Source: Rubritalea marina DSM 17716 (GTDB lineage Bacteria; Verrucomicrobiota; Verrucomicrobiia; Verrucomicrobiales; Akkermansiaceae). Taken from it: DNA of 64,000 nucleotides. A model generated the notes under the pieces. The model worked only from the letters and a program-made list of their open reading frames with translations, had not been told where the DNA came from and did no database searches. Position 1 is the stretch's first letter; the number at the start of each line of letters is the position of its first letter. Position numbers and translations under genes: made by a program. The stretch lies in NCBI RefSeq assembly GCF_000378105.1, contig NZ_KB899264.1, positions 1-64,000 of the forward strand, given 5' to 3'. Positions 18,801-29,000 of this stretch are shown in pieces.

Positions 18801-21800
18801 ACCTCAACAAGCAATGCTCGACGATCCTCGGCATGACCAACAAGGTCCTCGGTGTCGTCGAACCCTTTGCATCGAAAAGCCAGCAACAAAAGATTGGCTC
18901 TTTGAATGATAAGATCGACGGCCTGCAGCAACGAATCAGCACCATCGATCAAAGCCACGTGCTGCAGACCAAGCAGCTCAGCTCATTGATCGACGCCAGT
19001 GCTGACAAACTCAAAAACCAACAAGACCGCATCGAGCAGGCACTCAAGAATGCCTCCTTGTTGAAAGCCCTCGGACAACAAGCGCTCGGCGACCTACCTG
19101 GCCTGGGCAAGATGCAGCATCATCAGCCGAGTCCTGACGCCGCAACTCCAACTAGTTCGGATGGGGGCGCAGGCACCGCGGCTCCGCCAGCACCGAGTGA
19201 GCCCATGGTCACCGCCTTGCTCGACCTCAACAAGCGCCTTCGCTACTGGGCAAAAGATGGAGAAGTAACGACTCCAACAGATGCTAACACAAAAACTGGA
19301 GACAACTCGGCAGCCACAGCTCAGACGAACAACGCAGACGCTTCAGTAGCATCCACTGCCACGACAAGCGCGGCAGATCATCCAAGCCCACCACCACCAC
19401 CACCACAGGCTCCTCCTATTTTCCCAACAGAAATCGACTGGAGCACCCTCAACACGATTCTGCAGTCGGCCTTTCAGGTGGAATACAGCAGCGCCAAAGG
19501 CTGGAAGACTCCAAGTACCTGCCAAATCGGCTGGACCTACCAGCTGCCAGAGAAGAGCGCCAGCGACCTGAGCCCAACAAAGAGCGGCCTGCTCTACGAC
19601 CTCAGTCTCGATGCTCTAGCAGCGGCTCCAGCGGCGTGGAGTCAGAAGAGCTGCGGTGGCAACCTAGGCACCACTGACCCCGCCCTCAAGTTCACGATCC
19701 AACAATCGATGCACCTCAGCGAGGCTACAAAGGACACCCTGGCACTCAACCCCTACCCGCTACTGGCCCCACTCGAACTAACGGAGATCGAGCTACTAGG
19801 CGACACCGTCGGCACGCGCAACTTCACCGCGCAAAACCAAATCTCAGCACTCAACCCGAAGAAGCCTTTCGCCCCCTTCGGCGAACAAGCGATCCAAGAG
19901 GCGGAGTTCTATCTCGGCAACAACGAGGCCTTCAGCAAGAAACTCGATTACCTCAGCCAGGAGATTGAATGGTACAACATACCAAAAGCTGCAGTTGGCT
20001 TCGCCGAGCCCTATGATCTCTACAACCGCTTCGGCCCGAGTGGCACATGCTACACCAATGCCAGCTTCAAGTGGTCGCTCGACATCCTCAATCAAGGGAC
20101 ATGGAGTCCCCTAAGTTCCGTCCCAGTTCAGATCACCGACAAGGACTCCGAGAGCGCGATGAGCAAGGCAAACACCAGCGACATGTTCGAGTGGCTCCAG
20201 CTGCCTTTCACCAACAGCACTCTCTATCAGAGCCACACGAATTTCGAACCAAAGCGTCCCTCCTTGGTGAAGCCGCCTGCTTCGATGAAGTTCAACGCAG
20301 CAGCATTTTCCTCGTGGCAATACCTCCCGATGCCCCAGCTTCCAGGCTTACCGCAGATGTCGCCGCTAGACGTGGGGCCTTTGTTGCCAAGCACCTTGCT
20401 CATCATCGACCCGAAGGGACTTGGCCAAACGACGAACACCGAGGCTCCGAGCAGTTTTTCTAGCAAAACAACATGGAGCGATGCGAGCCAAAGTGGCTTC
20501 CTGCGCTTCACCTTGCAGCAGCCCGAATACGCCTTCGGTTCCAGCCTCTATCCAGAGGTTTTAGCCGCTATCAATGGCGCTAACATGACCCGCATGGTCG
20601 ACCTTGTCGCCTTCCGCGCATTGAAGCCCGACAACCAAAAAGCGCTCATTGAAATCTGGCAATATGAGCTCGAGCAACAAGCCGCCCAGTGGAAGAAAGA
20701 GGACGCTGCCGACAAGAAGGCTGAGAGCGATAAGGCAAAGAAAGACAAACCCAAGCCCCCACCGCCACCGAAAGGCCCGTCGCTTCTACACAGCATTGCC
20801 AAAGGCCTCGAACACGGCTTGGTCGGTGCCGCAATCGATGGCATCGGCATCGCCGAAAAAGCCACAGCCCTCAGCCCAGAGGGAGCACTCGTGAAAATCT
20901 TGGGCGACTTCGCGGGTAAAGAACTCCACCACCTCACAGAAGACCCACCGCCGTCATCACACCCTGGCACTCCTCATCAGCCGAACGCGCCGAAGCCTCC
21001 AGCCATCGACACCAACAAGGTCTTCAAGCCACTGAAGCCCCCACCATTGCCGTGGGTGCCGAAAGTTAAGTCGATCGTGAGCAACTACGGCAGCCATGAA
21101 GCGCTCAAGGTAGCGACCCCATCAGATTCTAACATAACATTCTACCAGCTTCAGCCATTTGGTTGCAGCGCGCCTCTAGCAAGCACTAACAGCAACGTGG
21201 AGACTACCCCCTTGTTGGCTCGTTTTGACGACCAAGCCTACCTCTTCATCGGATTGGAAAATGTTGAAGCACCACAGACCATCACCTTGCTCTTCGAACT
21301 GGATGAGGCCACTGGTAACCGCAAGTTACCGGCTGCGAGCCCGGAGCTAGCCTCCCTCACCTCGAATGGATGGGAGACACTGCCACAGACTCAATGGCAG
21401 GATGGCACCGCTGGATTGATCAAATCGGGCGTCCTCTCCGCGACCTTGCTGTCAAAACCGGCGAGCAGCACGAGCTTGTTTGAGAATACGCCAAGCCTCA
21501 CTTGGCTACGTCTGAGCGTGGCCGAATATGCGAGCGCAGCTTGTCAGACCCTCAATGTGTTGAGTCAAGCAACGGCGGTGGTATACAGCAGCGGTGCAGA
21601 CCTCGACACCCACTTCAATGCTCCTTTGCCTGCCGGCACCATTTCCAAGCCAGCCGCGCCGATCCCAGGAGTTACCAAGACGGTCCAGCCACTCGCATCC
21701 AGCGGCGGCGTTCCGGCAGAGACTCAGCCCCAGTTTCACGCACGCGTGGCCGAGCGCCTACGCCACAAAGACCGCGGCATCACCCGCTGGGACTTCGAAC

Positions 21801-22510
21801 ACCTCGCACTGCAGCAATTCCCGAAGCTACGCGCGGCCCTCTGCCTCAACAACACCAAGCCAGCAGCAACAGGGAGCAGCACCCACCCAGGAGCCACCAC
21901 TGTCGTGATCTTCCCAGAAATCAGTGCCCAGCAAGCACCACTTTTTCCACTAGCAGAGCACGCTAGCATCATCGAAACCAAAGCATTCCTAGCGGCACGC
22001 TGCGATTCTTTCCTTGATCTCACCGTTTGTAATCCCGAGTACCAATTCCTCATGGTGGAGGCGGCATTGAGCTTCACTCCAGGCTACGACCCAAGCCATT
22101 ACCTGAAGCTACTCAACCAAATGTTGGTCGATGCCATCGCCCCGTGGAGCCAGAGTGGTTCGACTATCAATCCTTTTGAAACCAACACCACGCGCGACAC
22201 CTTGTTGCAGAAAATCCAAGCGCAAGACTACATCCAATCGGTGCAATCCATCAGCCTCAGCATTGCGAGCAGCGCCGCGGGCGACGATGCCCAGCCGTTA
22301 GAAGTGCAAGGGAGCGAGGCGATCCTACCCGCCAATACCTGGGGCCTCATTAGCTCGGTGGAGCAACACCAGCTCAGCATTGCCACAGGCCCTAGCAAAC
22401 CACTAACGAAAACTAGCAGTTCAACTTCTAGTAAGACCGTTAGCACGCCCTCTCCTGCCACCACCGCTCCTCCGGCGGGCAACACCATCTTCATTGGAGC
22501 CTCCTCATAA
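15857..22510 (+). CDS. giant baseplate J-like protein (Pvc11) with large low-complexity insertions
   Basis: A 2217-aa baseplate protein. The C-terminal block (about residues 1945-2010) is diagnostic for Pvc11/gpJ: SSGGVPAE..., FHARVAERLRHKDRGITRWDFEHL, then FPKLRAALCL. The N-terminal about 480 residues also fit this family. Two insertions set it apart. About 490-1185 starts with a Pro/Ala-rich stretch containing FHHHHK and continues as long coiled-coil helices with repeated Lys/Glu/Ala heptads, ending in another Pro-rich linker. About 1610-1760 contains PPPPPKGP, amphipathic helices and more Pro-rich linkers. Family members are typically roughly half this length (recalled). It could be a remodelled baseplate with fibre- or cage-like extensions. 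Confidence 0.9.
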   Translation: MQQRPTGTTQSARLSAQDMAVVPSVVDSSEAQFLNFVQDFAKVLKYWNAQGNTEGNWQPFFRSDVSFVLADIGRYQVAPVRKAMRALKKRFLATTRYPEQEQLLVEFYELLLTEAQTLGQWYDRLSTANNADSGLNDFFIERTRSNLHGGFQSFLSSYDVLCSSLDTLPNKLAGKDISQITQNVIILFQPLVNPQAQEISSPGNGQAANIESFWIYYEQLLHSLLTTITQVLTATPKFLQDTLSTPNHSPQVALLLGFYQLMGPAREQLNQLSARQLDFYLNKVLQQAPLSHTPDSTFLSFQIAKGTSPFIPAGTSFLAGTSSAGAPILYNTEKDLSLNQVQPKAFQTVYNGTKNNSLRQAVRGTVTANPMANSADGLGAKITQKPASWPTFGLTSQQAPNNVVDNPAQLGFAIASPDLYLSDGQRRVRCSVFTKDEDISALATAIKSLQLPKLKAPALSSTQQAQLNTWKDKYQQAMELRQELLEQIDPKANPAAAPKPPSSDNPDPQPAAPFNPNLNPFVEAPAPAPEKKPKHGFLSKLGSLFHHHHKPQPKPAKQPSSKENAQKKEAHAKALKFSQLEQEFDTLETTFNAAYQECVRTISSISGRDPLPLDDWLDACIECVIFQIKYHLLNNHHAANVTHHVHPKHDILHSSFIKDLQKTLGKALSPKADALGKLKSLADMTGHAELANKLTGVSDSLNQIAEETTGESLSKDLASASKITDYFKKLGKKQTPKKAQASINEEIKQELQKLGDESHTEQVKDLELQLMEALDRTKAVTHSIFSQQWLVQMRRQIQELETKLIDASTHALAVTPSTFTQQKWQLLSEMVPFLQQLQQEHPASAKAPGSDAAGKPAAAPKEEKPKGLFGKLEADVTHVGDSAIAKKAESEIHELTDSSLAQSVEKKAEGVVESKLGGAVSAGVHELEHLIPKHSKALDDTINTLALAHKGWSHVNELFGDLKSDVSKPLLKHLESHVTPQNLNKQCSTILGMTNKVLGVVEPFASKSQQQKIGSLNDKIDGLQQRISTIDQSHVLQTKQLSSLIDASADKLKNQQDRIEQALKNASLLKALGQQALGDLPGLGKMQHHQPSPDAATPTSSDGGAGTAAPPAPSEPMVTALLDLNKRLRYWAKDGEVTTPTDANTKTGDNSAATAQTNNADASVASTATTSAADHPSPPPPPPQAPPIFPTEIDWSTLNTILQSAFQVEYSSAKGWKTPSTCQIGWTYQLPEKSASDLSPTKSGLLYDLSLDALAAAPAAWSQKSCGGNLGTTDPALKFTIQQSMHLSEATKDTLALNPYPLLAPLELTEIELLGDTVGTRNFTAQNQISALNPKKPFAPFGEQAIQEAEFYLGNNEAFSKKLDYLSQEIEWYNIPKAAVGFAEPYDLYNRFGPSGTCYTNASFKWSLDILNQGTWSPLSSVPVQITDKDSESAMSKANTSDMFEWLQLPFTNSTLYQSHTNFEPKRPSLVKPPASMKFNAAAFSSWQYLPMPQLPGLPQMSPLDVGPLLPSTLLIIDPKGLGQTTNTEAPSSFSSKTTWSDASQSGFLRFTLQQPEYAFGSSLYPEVLAAINGANMTRMVDLVAFRALKPDNQKALIEIWQYELEQQAAQWKKEDAADKKAESDKAKKDKPKPPPPPKGPSLLHSIAKGLEHGLVGAAIDGIGIAEKATALSPEGALVKILGDFAGKELHHLTEDPPPSSHPGTPHQPNAPKPPAIDTNKVFKPLKPPPLPWVPKVKSIVSNYGSHEALKVATPSDSNITFYQLQPFGCSAPLASTNSNVETTPLLARFDDQAYLFIGLENVEAPQTITLLFELDEATGNRKLPAASPELASLTSNGWETLPQTQWQDGTAGLIKSGVLSATLLSKPASSTSLFENTPSLTWLRLSVAEYASAACQTLNVLSQATAVVYSSGADLDTHFNAPLPAGTISKPAAPIPGVTKTVQPLASSGGVPAETQPQFHARVAERLRHKDRGITRWDFEHLALQQFPKLRAALCLNNTKPAATGSSTHPGATTVVIFPEISAQQAPLFPLAEHASIIETKAFLAARCDSFLDLTVCNPEYQFLMVEAALSFTPGYDPSHYLKLLNQMLVDAIAPWSQSGSTINPFETNTTRDTLLQKIQAQDYIQSVQSISLSIASSAAGDDAQPLEVQGSEAILPANTWGLISSVEQHQLSIATGPSKPLTKTSSSTSSKTVSTPSPATTAPPAGNTIFIGASS

Positions 22511-22512
22511 CC

Positions 22513-25500
22513 ATGGTCACCACGAACACAAGCACCAGCATCAGCGGTCCCGGCCAACTCCCAGAGGAGCTTAATTTTCGCATCCTCAAGCAACTCGGCT
22601 TGGACAGCATCATCGAGTCCGGCTCACAGCAATGGACCGACTACAACGAGCATGACCCGGGGATCACCATCCTCGAGATCCTGACCTTGGTGGCCACCGA
22701 CCTATCGTACCGTAGTAAGTTCCCGATCGAAGACATCCTCACCATCGGCCCCGCTGCCAATGGTGGAACGAATTACTTCCCAGACCAATTCTACAGCGCC
22801 GCTGAGATCCTTAGCACCAGCCCGGTCACTCTCACAGATTTCCGCAAGGTCATGATCGACCTGCCCGGCATCGCCGATGCCTGGGTGACTCCCTGCGATG
22901 CCCAAGGCAGCGCCATCCAAGGGCTCATCGACATCACCCTTGCACCGAGTGATGCTCTGCAAAAGGGGCTCGCCTCCTATCAGGCGATGCGCACCGAGCT
23001 CAACGAGACTGAGACCACAAAACTCAAGGCGGACCTCAAGACTCTAGCTGCAGTCCCTGAAGGTGAGACCATCCCCATCCCACGTAGCCTCGTCACCCTC
23101 TTGGTTGACCTCTGGGGACTCCCGCCACGCAACGCGGCCGACCTCAAGATTGCGCTCGATGCCTACTTCCACGTGCTGCCCGATCAACTGGCTGAGATCA
23201 CTCTCAAGCTAAGCTGCTTCACCCTGCCGCAGGGGATTGACGGCGGCTCACGCGATCAACGGATGGATCAACTTTATGGGCTGCTAGAGAATTTATTCTT
23301 CAGCAAGCGTCTACCCGACGACCATTGGCTACCACTTGGGCTGCGCGCAGTGCTCGAGAATATCCGCAGCGCGGCCGAGCTCCAACAGAGCACTCTAGCG
23401 GCAGCAGAAATGCTCTATCTGGAACACCGCCCCCTAGGCAGAGACCTACGCAAGGTCACCCTATTGGAGCCCGTTCCTATCTTGTTCAAACTCGACCTAC
23501 AATGCACCCCAGGTGCCGACCAAGAACAGACCGTAGCCCAGGCACTATTCACGCTGAAGCAGACACTCTCGTCGGCAGTCCAATTCCTCAGTCTGGAGCA
23601 GATGATGGAGCTTCAGGCCAACGACACCAATGCAGTGTTCAACGGCCCGAGCCTGCAGCATGGGTTCATTGATGACGCTCAGCTCACGCCACGTGTGCCA
23701 TTCTTGTTAGCTAGCGAATTGAGCAACGCGATCCGCCACCTACCGGGGATCTTGCACATCAACCAACTGCACTTCGCTTTCAGTACGAATGGTAGAACGC
23801 CCGATGACTACGAGTGGACCGACGCAGCCGTAGTACCCGCCTCCAAGCTTCCGGTGCTCGGGCCCATACAGCACAACCATTGTAACCTGACGCTGTCCGA
23901 AGAGCAGCTGCAATACGCCTTCGACACCCTCATCTACAGCGAGCCAGCAGCCAAACTCAGCCCCCGCAGCCGCGATCTCGAAATCCCTGCCGGGCAGTTC
24001 CGCGACACCGCAAACTACCAGACGATTCAAGAGGATTTCCCAAGAATCTACGAGCTGCAACCCTACGGTCCGAGCGAGCCAGAACCTTCGCGCGAACGTA
24101 TTGCCGAGATCCGTCAGTTCCAAGCCTATCTCTTGATTTTTGACCAAATCTTGGCCGACTACTTCACCCAATTGTCTTGCGCCGGCCAGCTGTATTCCTG
24201 GTCGCCAGACGTCACCTCCACCCGCTTCTTCCAAGGGCTGGAGCGCGTGGTCGATCAGCTCGACGATCTGGTGGATCTCGAAAGCTATGCCGAGCAAACA
24301 ACCGCGATCATTGAAGGAAAACCGAGCTTCGTCCGCCGGCGTAACCAGTTCCTAGAGATGCTGCTCAAACGCTTTGGGCGTGGCCTCAGCAATGAGCTCA
24401 ACGCACTCTATCAAACACCAAATCAGCGCGAGCTAGGGGTCGATATACGCCAGCAATTCTTATCCCAACTCCCTGCTTTGAGTGGGCGGCGTGGCACCTC
24501 CCAGAACTACCGCAGTGCCACTCCTTCGCTGCATCTCTCGGGCCTGATCAACACCATCAACACCCTCTGTGGTTTCGACCCTCTAACCGAGCAGAATCGA
24601 ATCTTCCTTGGCCTATTCGCCCAAGCGGATCTCAAGGACATCTCCATGCTACAAGCCTGGATGCCGCACTACACCCTCACCAATTGCCAGTCACAGCCGA
24701 TCGATTTCAACACCATGCTGCCGGTCGCGCTGGATAAGAAGAACTACCGACTCGACCGCAAGAACCTCCCCCTCAGCGAGGGTGAACAAAAGCAATGGTT
24801 AGGCTACTCCTTGATTGCGAAAAAACTCAAAGCCAACCAAGACCTCACCAGCTTGCTAGAGAGCCCCGCTTCACCAAACAGTATCCTTGTTACGCTCTAT
24901 CGGGGCAGCTTCATTTTCCGAGTCTACAACGACTCGGGCCAATGCACACTCAACCTCTCCTCGCTGCAGCTGGAGCATGTGCAGTCGCAGCTCAAGGACC
25001 TGGAAAAGGCACTGGAACCCTACTGGCACAAAGACCAAGTGGCTGCCTCTGCAAAACAGAATATCATTCTCCAAGTCATCTTCTTGGTGCAACAAACCCA
25101 CCGCCTCATCCTAGCGGGTTCACTTGCCGACGGAACCTTCCTCGAACCTTGCCAGCTGAATCAAACCTTCGCGGATGATGACAGCGCCGCCCCAGTGATC
25201 GAATCGCTGATCCAAGTCTTCACAAAATACGACGCCATCAGCCGCCAGGTCACCATCGTCGAGCATTGCCTGCTGCGGCCCTCGGATCAGGACAAACAGT
25301 GCAAGGTCTACCTCCAGAATGCTGACTCCACTCAGTGGGCTCTGAGTGACGCAAGCTACAGCCAAGATGCCCTCCAACAAATCGCGATTGGCGACCGAGA
25401 GACCGTCACTTGGTCGATCCATAACAACTCCAAAACTGCAGTCTATCAGAGCACTTGCCTGCCACCATTTGCTACACAAAAGCAGGATTCAGCCAGCACG

Positions 25501-26055
25501 GAGCCAGATTGGTTGAGGTTCCAGGTCACTGGCCCAGCAGCTGATACAGGCCTCTATCAGATACAGATTTCCTATGGCGAGGCCAGCCACCCGGTCGCAC
25601 TCACTAGCACACAGGGCTTCGACTCTCCAGATGACGCGGAGCAAGCCATCCAGAGTTGGGTGAGTTATGCTGTATCACAGCGCAGTCACCAAGGAGACGC
25701 CTGGGGAATCACTCTCGCTGGTACCGATTCCACACTAAGCTCAGTCCCAAGCTTCCTCAGTAAGGATCCGTATTCTTCGGTGGCCACGGTCCTGTTACCG
25801 CAATGGCCATTGCCATTCCAAGACAGCAGCTATCGTCAGACTCTGACCGAACTCATCCAAGCTGAGGCTCCGAGTGGGATCTATTTGAACATCCTCTGGG
25901 TTGACCTTCCGTGGTTCCAACAATTCCTATCACTCCACGAGACATGGCTATGCCTCTACCAGAACCCGCAGACAACACCTGAGTGGTTGTCCGCCGCAGG
26001 TAGCCCGATCATAGACTTGATCCTCGAGGAGACCGCACGCCAGAACCATGGATGA
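22513..26055 (+). CDS. baseplate wedge protein (Pvc12/Afp12-like)
   Basis: A 1180-aa protein. Residues 41-56 show the family signature WTDYNEHDPGITILEI, followed by LVATDLSYRSKFPIEDIL, found near the N-terminus of Afp12/Pvc12-type wedge proteins (functionally related to T4 gp7). The rest is a long multidomain protein with a RxxQFLEMLLKRFGRGLSNE-type block in the middle and beta-rich C-terminal domains. It starts 2 bp after the Pvc11 stop and overlaps the next gene by 8 bp. It is slightly longer than I remember for Afp12 (about 950 aa). Confidence 0.88.
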   Translation: MVTTNTSTSISGPGQLPEELNFRILKQLGLDSIIESGSQQWTDYNEHDPGITILEILTLVATDLSYRSKFPIEDILTIGPAANGGTNYFPDQFYSAAEILSTSPVTLTDFRKVMIDLPGIADAWVTPCDAQGSAIQGLIDITLAPSDALQKGLASYQAMRTELNETETTKLKADLKTLAAVPEGETIPIPRSLVTLLVDLWGLPPRNAADLKIALDAYFHVLPDQLAEITLKLSCFTLPQGIDGGSRDQRMDQLYGLLENLFFSKRLPDDHWLPLGLRAVLENIRSAAELQQSTLAAAEMLYLEHRPLGRDLRKVTLLEPVPILFKLDLQCTPGADQEQTVAQALFTLKQTLSSAVQFLSLEQMMELQANDTNAVFNGPSLQHGFIDDAQLTPRVPFLLASELSNAIRHLPGILHINQLHFAFSTNGRTPDDYEWTDAAVVPASKLPVLGPIQHNHCNLTLSEEQLQYAFDTLIYSEPAAKLSPRSRDLEIPAGQFRDTANYQTIQEDFPRIYELQPYGPSEPEPSRERIAEIRQFQAYLLIFDQILADYFTQLSCAGQLYSWSPDVTSTRFFQGLERVVDQLDDLVDLESYAEQTTAIIEGKPSFVRRRNQFLEMLLKRFGRGLSNELNALYQTPNQRELGVDIRQQFLSQLPALSGRRGTSQNYRSATPSLHLSGLINTINTLCGFDPLTEQNRIFLGLFAQADLKDISMLQAWMPHYTLTNCQSQPIDFNTMLPVALDKKNYRLDRKNLPLSEGEQKQWLGYSLIAKKLKANQDLTSLLESPASPNSILVTLYRGSFIFRVYNDSGQCTLNLSSLQLEHVQSQLKDLEKALEPYWHKDQVAASAKQNIILQVIFLVQQTHRLILAGSLADGTFLEPCQLNQTFADDDSAAPVIESLIQVFTKYDAISRQVTIVEHCLLRPSDQDKQCKVYLQNADSTQWALSDASYSQDALQQIAIGDRETVTWSIHNNSKTAVYQSTCLPPFATQKQDSASTEPDWLRFQVTGPAADTGLYQIQISYGEASHPVALTSTQGFDSPDDAEQAIQSWVSYAVSQRSHQGDAWGITLAGTDSTLSSVPSFLSKDPYSSVATVLLPQWPLPFQDSSYRQTLTELIQAEAPSGIYLNILWVDLPWFQQFLSLHETWLCLYQNPQTTPEWLSAAGSPIIDLILEETARQNHG

Positions 26056-29000
26056 GCACCATCGGATCGAGACCATGCGCTTTATGTTGGAGACGCCTGA
26101 TGGGGTCGACACCCACGAGCTGCAGAACACGGTAAGCCGTAGCTTCAAGGACCGCGTTCAACCGCGCATGAGCCAGCTCCTTAGCGAAGCGAGCCAGGGG
26201 CAACACTTCACTCTAGACACCCTCGAAGTCGACCTCGGCAGCATCGACATCGACCACCTCGAATCCGAGCTCCCCGAGCGAGCCGTGGAAGCGATACGCA
26301 CCCAGCTGCGCCAAGCGATTCAGATAGAATCGATCCCGCCATCACGGGCTGCACCATCGCAGACCTTGCGCACTGCCATCTATCTGCTAGAAAATGCGGC
26401 GACCCCCTGGTGGGCACCGAATGCACAGGCCCATTCTCTGGGCGACTGGCTCCTCGAGGCCATCAACGACTCTCCACTCGCCATGCTCGAATACTTGGAG
26501 TCGAGCCTCCAACAAGCCTCGCTACGAGCGCGCTTCCTCCAAGCCCTCAGCCCCAAGCAACGCGAACGCTTTTTCAAGCGTGCTCGCCGTCAATCGAGCG
26601 GCAAGAAGTACAGCGAGTTGATCGAAACACTGGAGCGCGAGCTCGAAGCTCCCGAAGGTAACGCGCTTGAATCACTGCGAAGTTTCCTCATCCGCCCTCC
26701 GCAGAACATCTACCCGAGCCAGCTGCAGACAATGATCACAGCAGCGGTAAAGTCACATTCTAAAGAACGCATCCGCCAAGAACTACGACATCACCTGCGC
26801 TCTGCAAGCCTGCGCCGTGCACTCATCGATCGCCTCCCTAAGCAAGGATTAGAAGACCTCCTACGCTATCTCGCACCCAACCAATCGCAAGCACTCATCC
26901 TACAAACACTGGCTGCCTTGGAACTGGTAGAAGGAAGTTTTCAGAACCATGCATCGCACCTGAGAAGCGCACGACACAGCCTATGGAGCCTGAGCATCCT
27001 AAGAGTCTTGGAAACTGGGGATAGCCACCATCATCTCAGCGCGCTCTTGGACGCCTTCCCCAACCACCACAGAGTCGACCGAAAATCGCTCTACCACTCG
27101 GTCAGTCGATCACTCGCTCAGAAGCAACGCAGCTTCGCCCCTGACCTAGTCGAGCAGGTACAAGCATGGCTGGAGCGCCGCCCCTCAGAAGACAAAATAA
27201 GCAGCAGCGTCGAAGATGAAGAAAGTAGCGTAAGCGAGGAAGTACTCGAAGAGCAGAATGAAAAGACCACACTCAGCCCTGAGCAGGAAACTTTGCTAAA
27301 GCAGCTGCAACAAGTATTGAGAAGACTTCAGCCGCTTGGCCGCCCCATCGCTGAGGACATCGTGCAACGCGCGCTGCAAACCTATCAGGAGACTGGAGCA
27401 GAGGGCATTGATGCAGACGATGCTCTCCTCTCGCTCTATCAAGACATCGCGAATGCTGGGGGAATTACCTTGGTAGAACTGCTAGAAACGTTCACCGCAA
27501 TTAGTCCACTACCTGAACCCTTACGCTCGATACACCAGCGGATCGACGACCCAGCCGAGCCGAATGAACAAGCGTCCAAACCACTGCTCCAGCACCTCGC
27601 CGCAGCGAGCCCGCGACCGGAGCTACAAAAATACCTAGAGAGTGTCCGCGCAGAGGACGTGAAGCGAGCGCTAGAAGATCGTATCACCTGGTCGGCTTTC
27701 CTCGATGCCCCAACGAGCATCCAAGCCCTGATTCTCAACAAGGCTTCTCCAAATAAGGCAGACTTCTATCAAGAATACCTGCCCCAACTTTGGTCATTGA
27801 AGCAGGGCAAGAACCTCAATGCACCACTTCCACCTAGCACGCTCTACGCGACCTTAATGCGGGGGATGCTCGAGCAAACTAAGAAATTGCAGTCGGCTCT
27901 ATCTCCTTGGCAAGAGGTGCTAGAGGCAACACGCACGAAGCTCTCAGTGACTCATGAAGATTGGAGAGCATCGTTCCAACCATGGCTGGAACAACAACTA
28001 GATCCGCACGTCACAGCAGCGGCAGCAACGACGCCTACTCAAACAAAAAGAAGTTCGATCGAGCTGCTAAAAGAGCTGATCGAGCAACTGGAACAGGGTA
28101 ATCGCATCGATCAGAAATCCTTGTTAAAGCATGGCGAGCAGGCCTTGCGTGAGTCGCCGCGCGCTCTCAAAGAGCAAGTCGAACAAGCTTGGTTTCAAAG
28201 CAGAGTCTGGAAGGATGCCATCCTCCCGCAGTCGCTCACCCTCGGCTTGATTAAACTCGTCGCTCCGAGCCAAGCAATCCCGCAAGTGTACCCAAGATGG
28301 AAGGCAATACTCTCTGCACACGGCGAGTCGCCCATGCTCAGTGAAGCGGAGTTTCTCCAAAGCGCGCTACAGCACCTGCTAGAACTCGCTAGAGACAAGG
28401 GCGAAGCAAAGATGGAACAACAGATACTCGAGTCATTGGCTGAGGAGGTCTGTGACGTGCAGGCCGAGCTGAGGAAGGAGTTAGTCCATTCCATTTCTAG
28501 CGCAGAGCCTGAACCCACCGCCGCAGCTGAGAGCCCGAGCTCCGCTGAGGCGATCGAGGCGATCGACCCAACGCAAACACCACCGAGCGCGGAGCCCTTC
28601 GAGGTGCCTAGCGACACGGAAGCCATGATCGAGCTGTGGGCTCAGATGTTGGAAAAGCTTTGGACTGATGATCCGCTGAGGGTGATCCAACATCTCAGCG
28701 AGGCCAGCCTCAGCGGCACGCACGCTGCGCAATCGCTACGATCCGTCTCGATGTCCTTAGTCAGAGACTTCATTCGCACGATCTACCCGCAGATTGCCAC
28801 GCGCACCTTGGCGATCTTAGAGCAATTCGACGCCTTGCAGGAAGCGAGTCATCTGCCGGGTATCGAGACTCAGTCGGAACTCGACGCTGTCGTCTCCGAG
28901 ACTCTCTTGCTTGCTCTGACAGCCAAGCGCCGCAGTGGCCATCACAGTGAGTCACTGGCGCTTCTCATACTAGAATCACTGGCGGATGCTGAGGGTGAGA

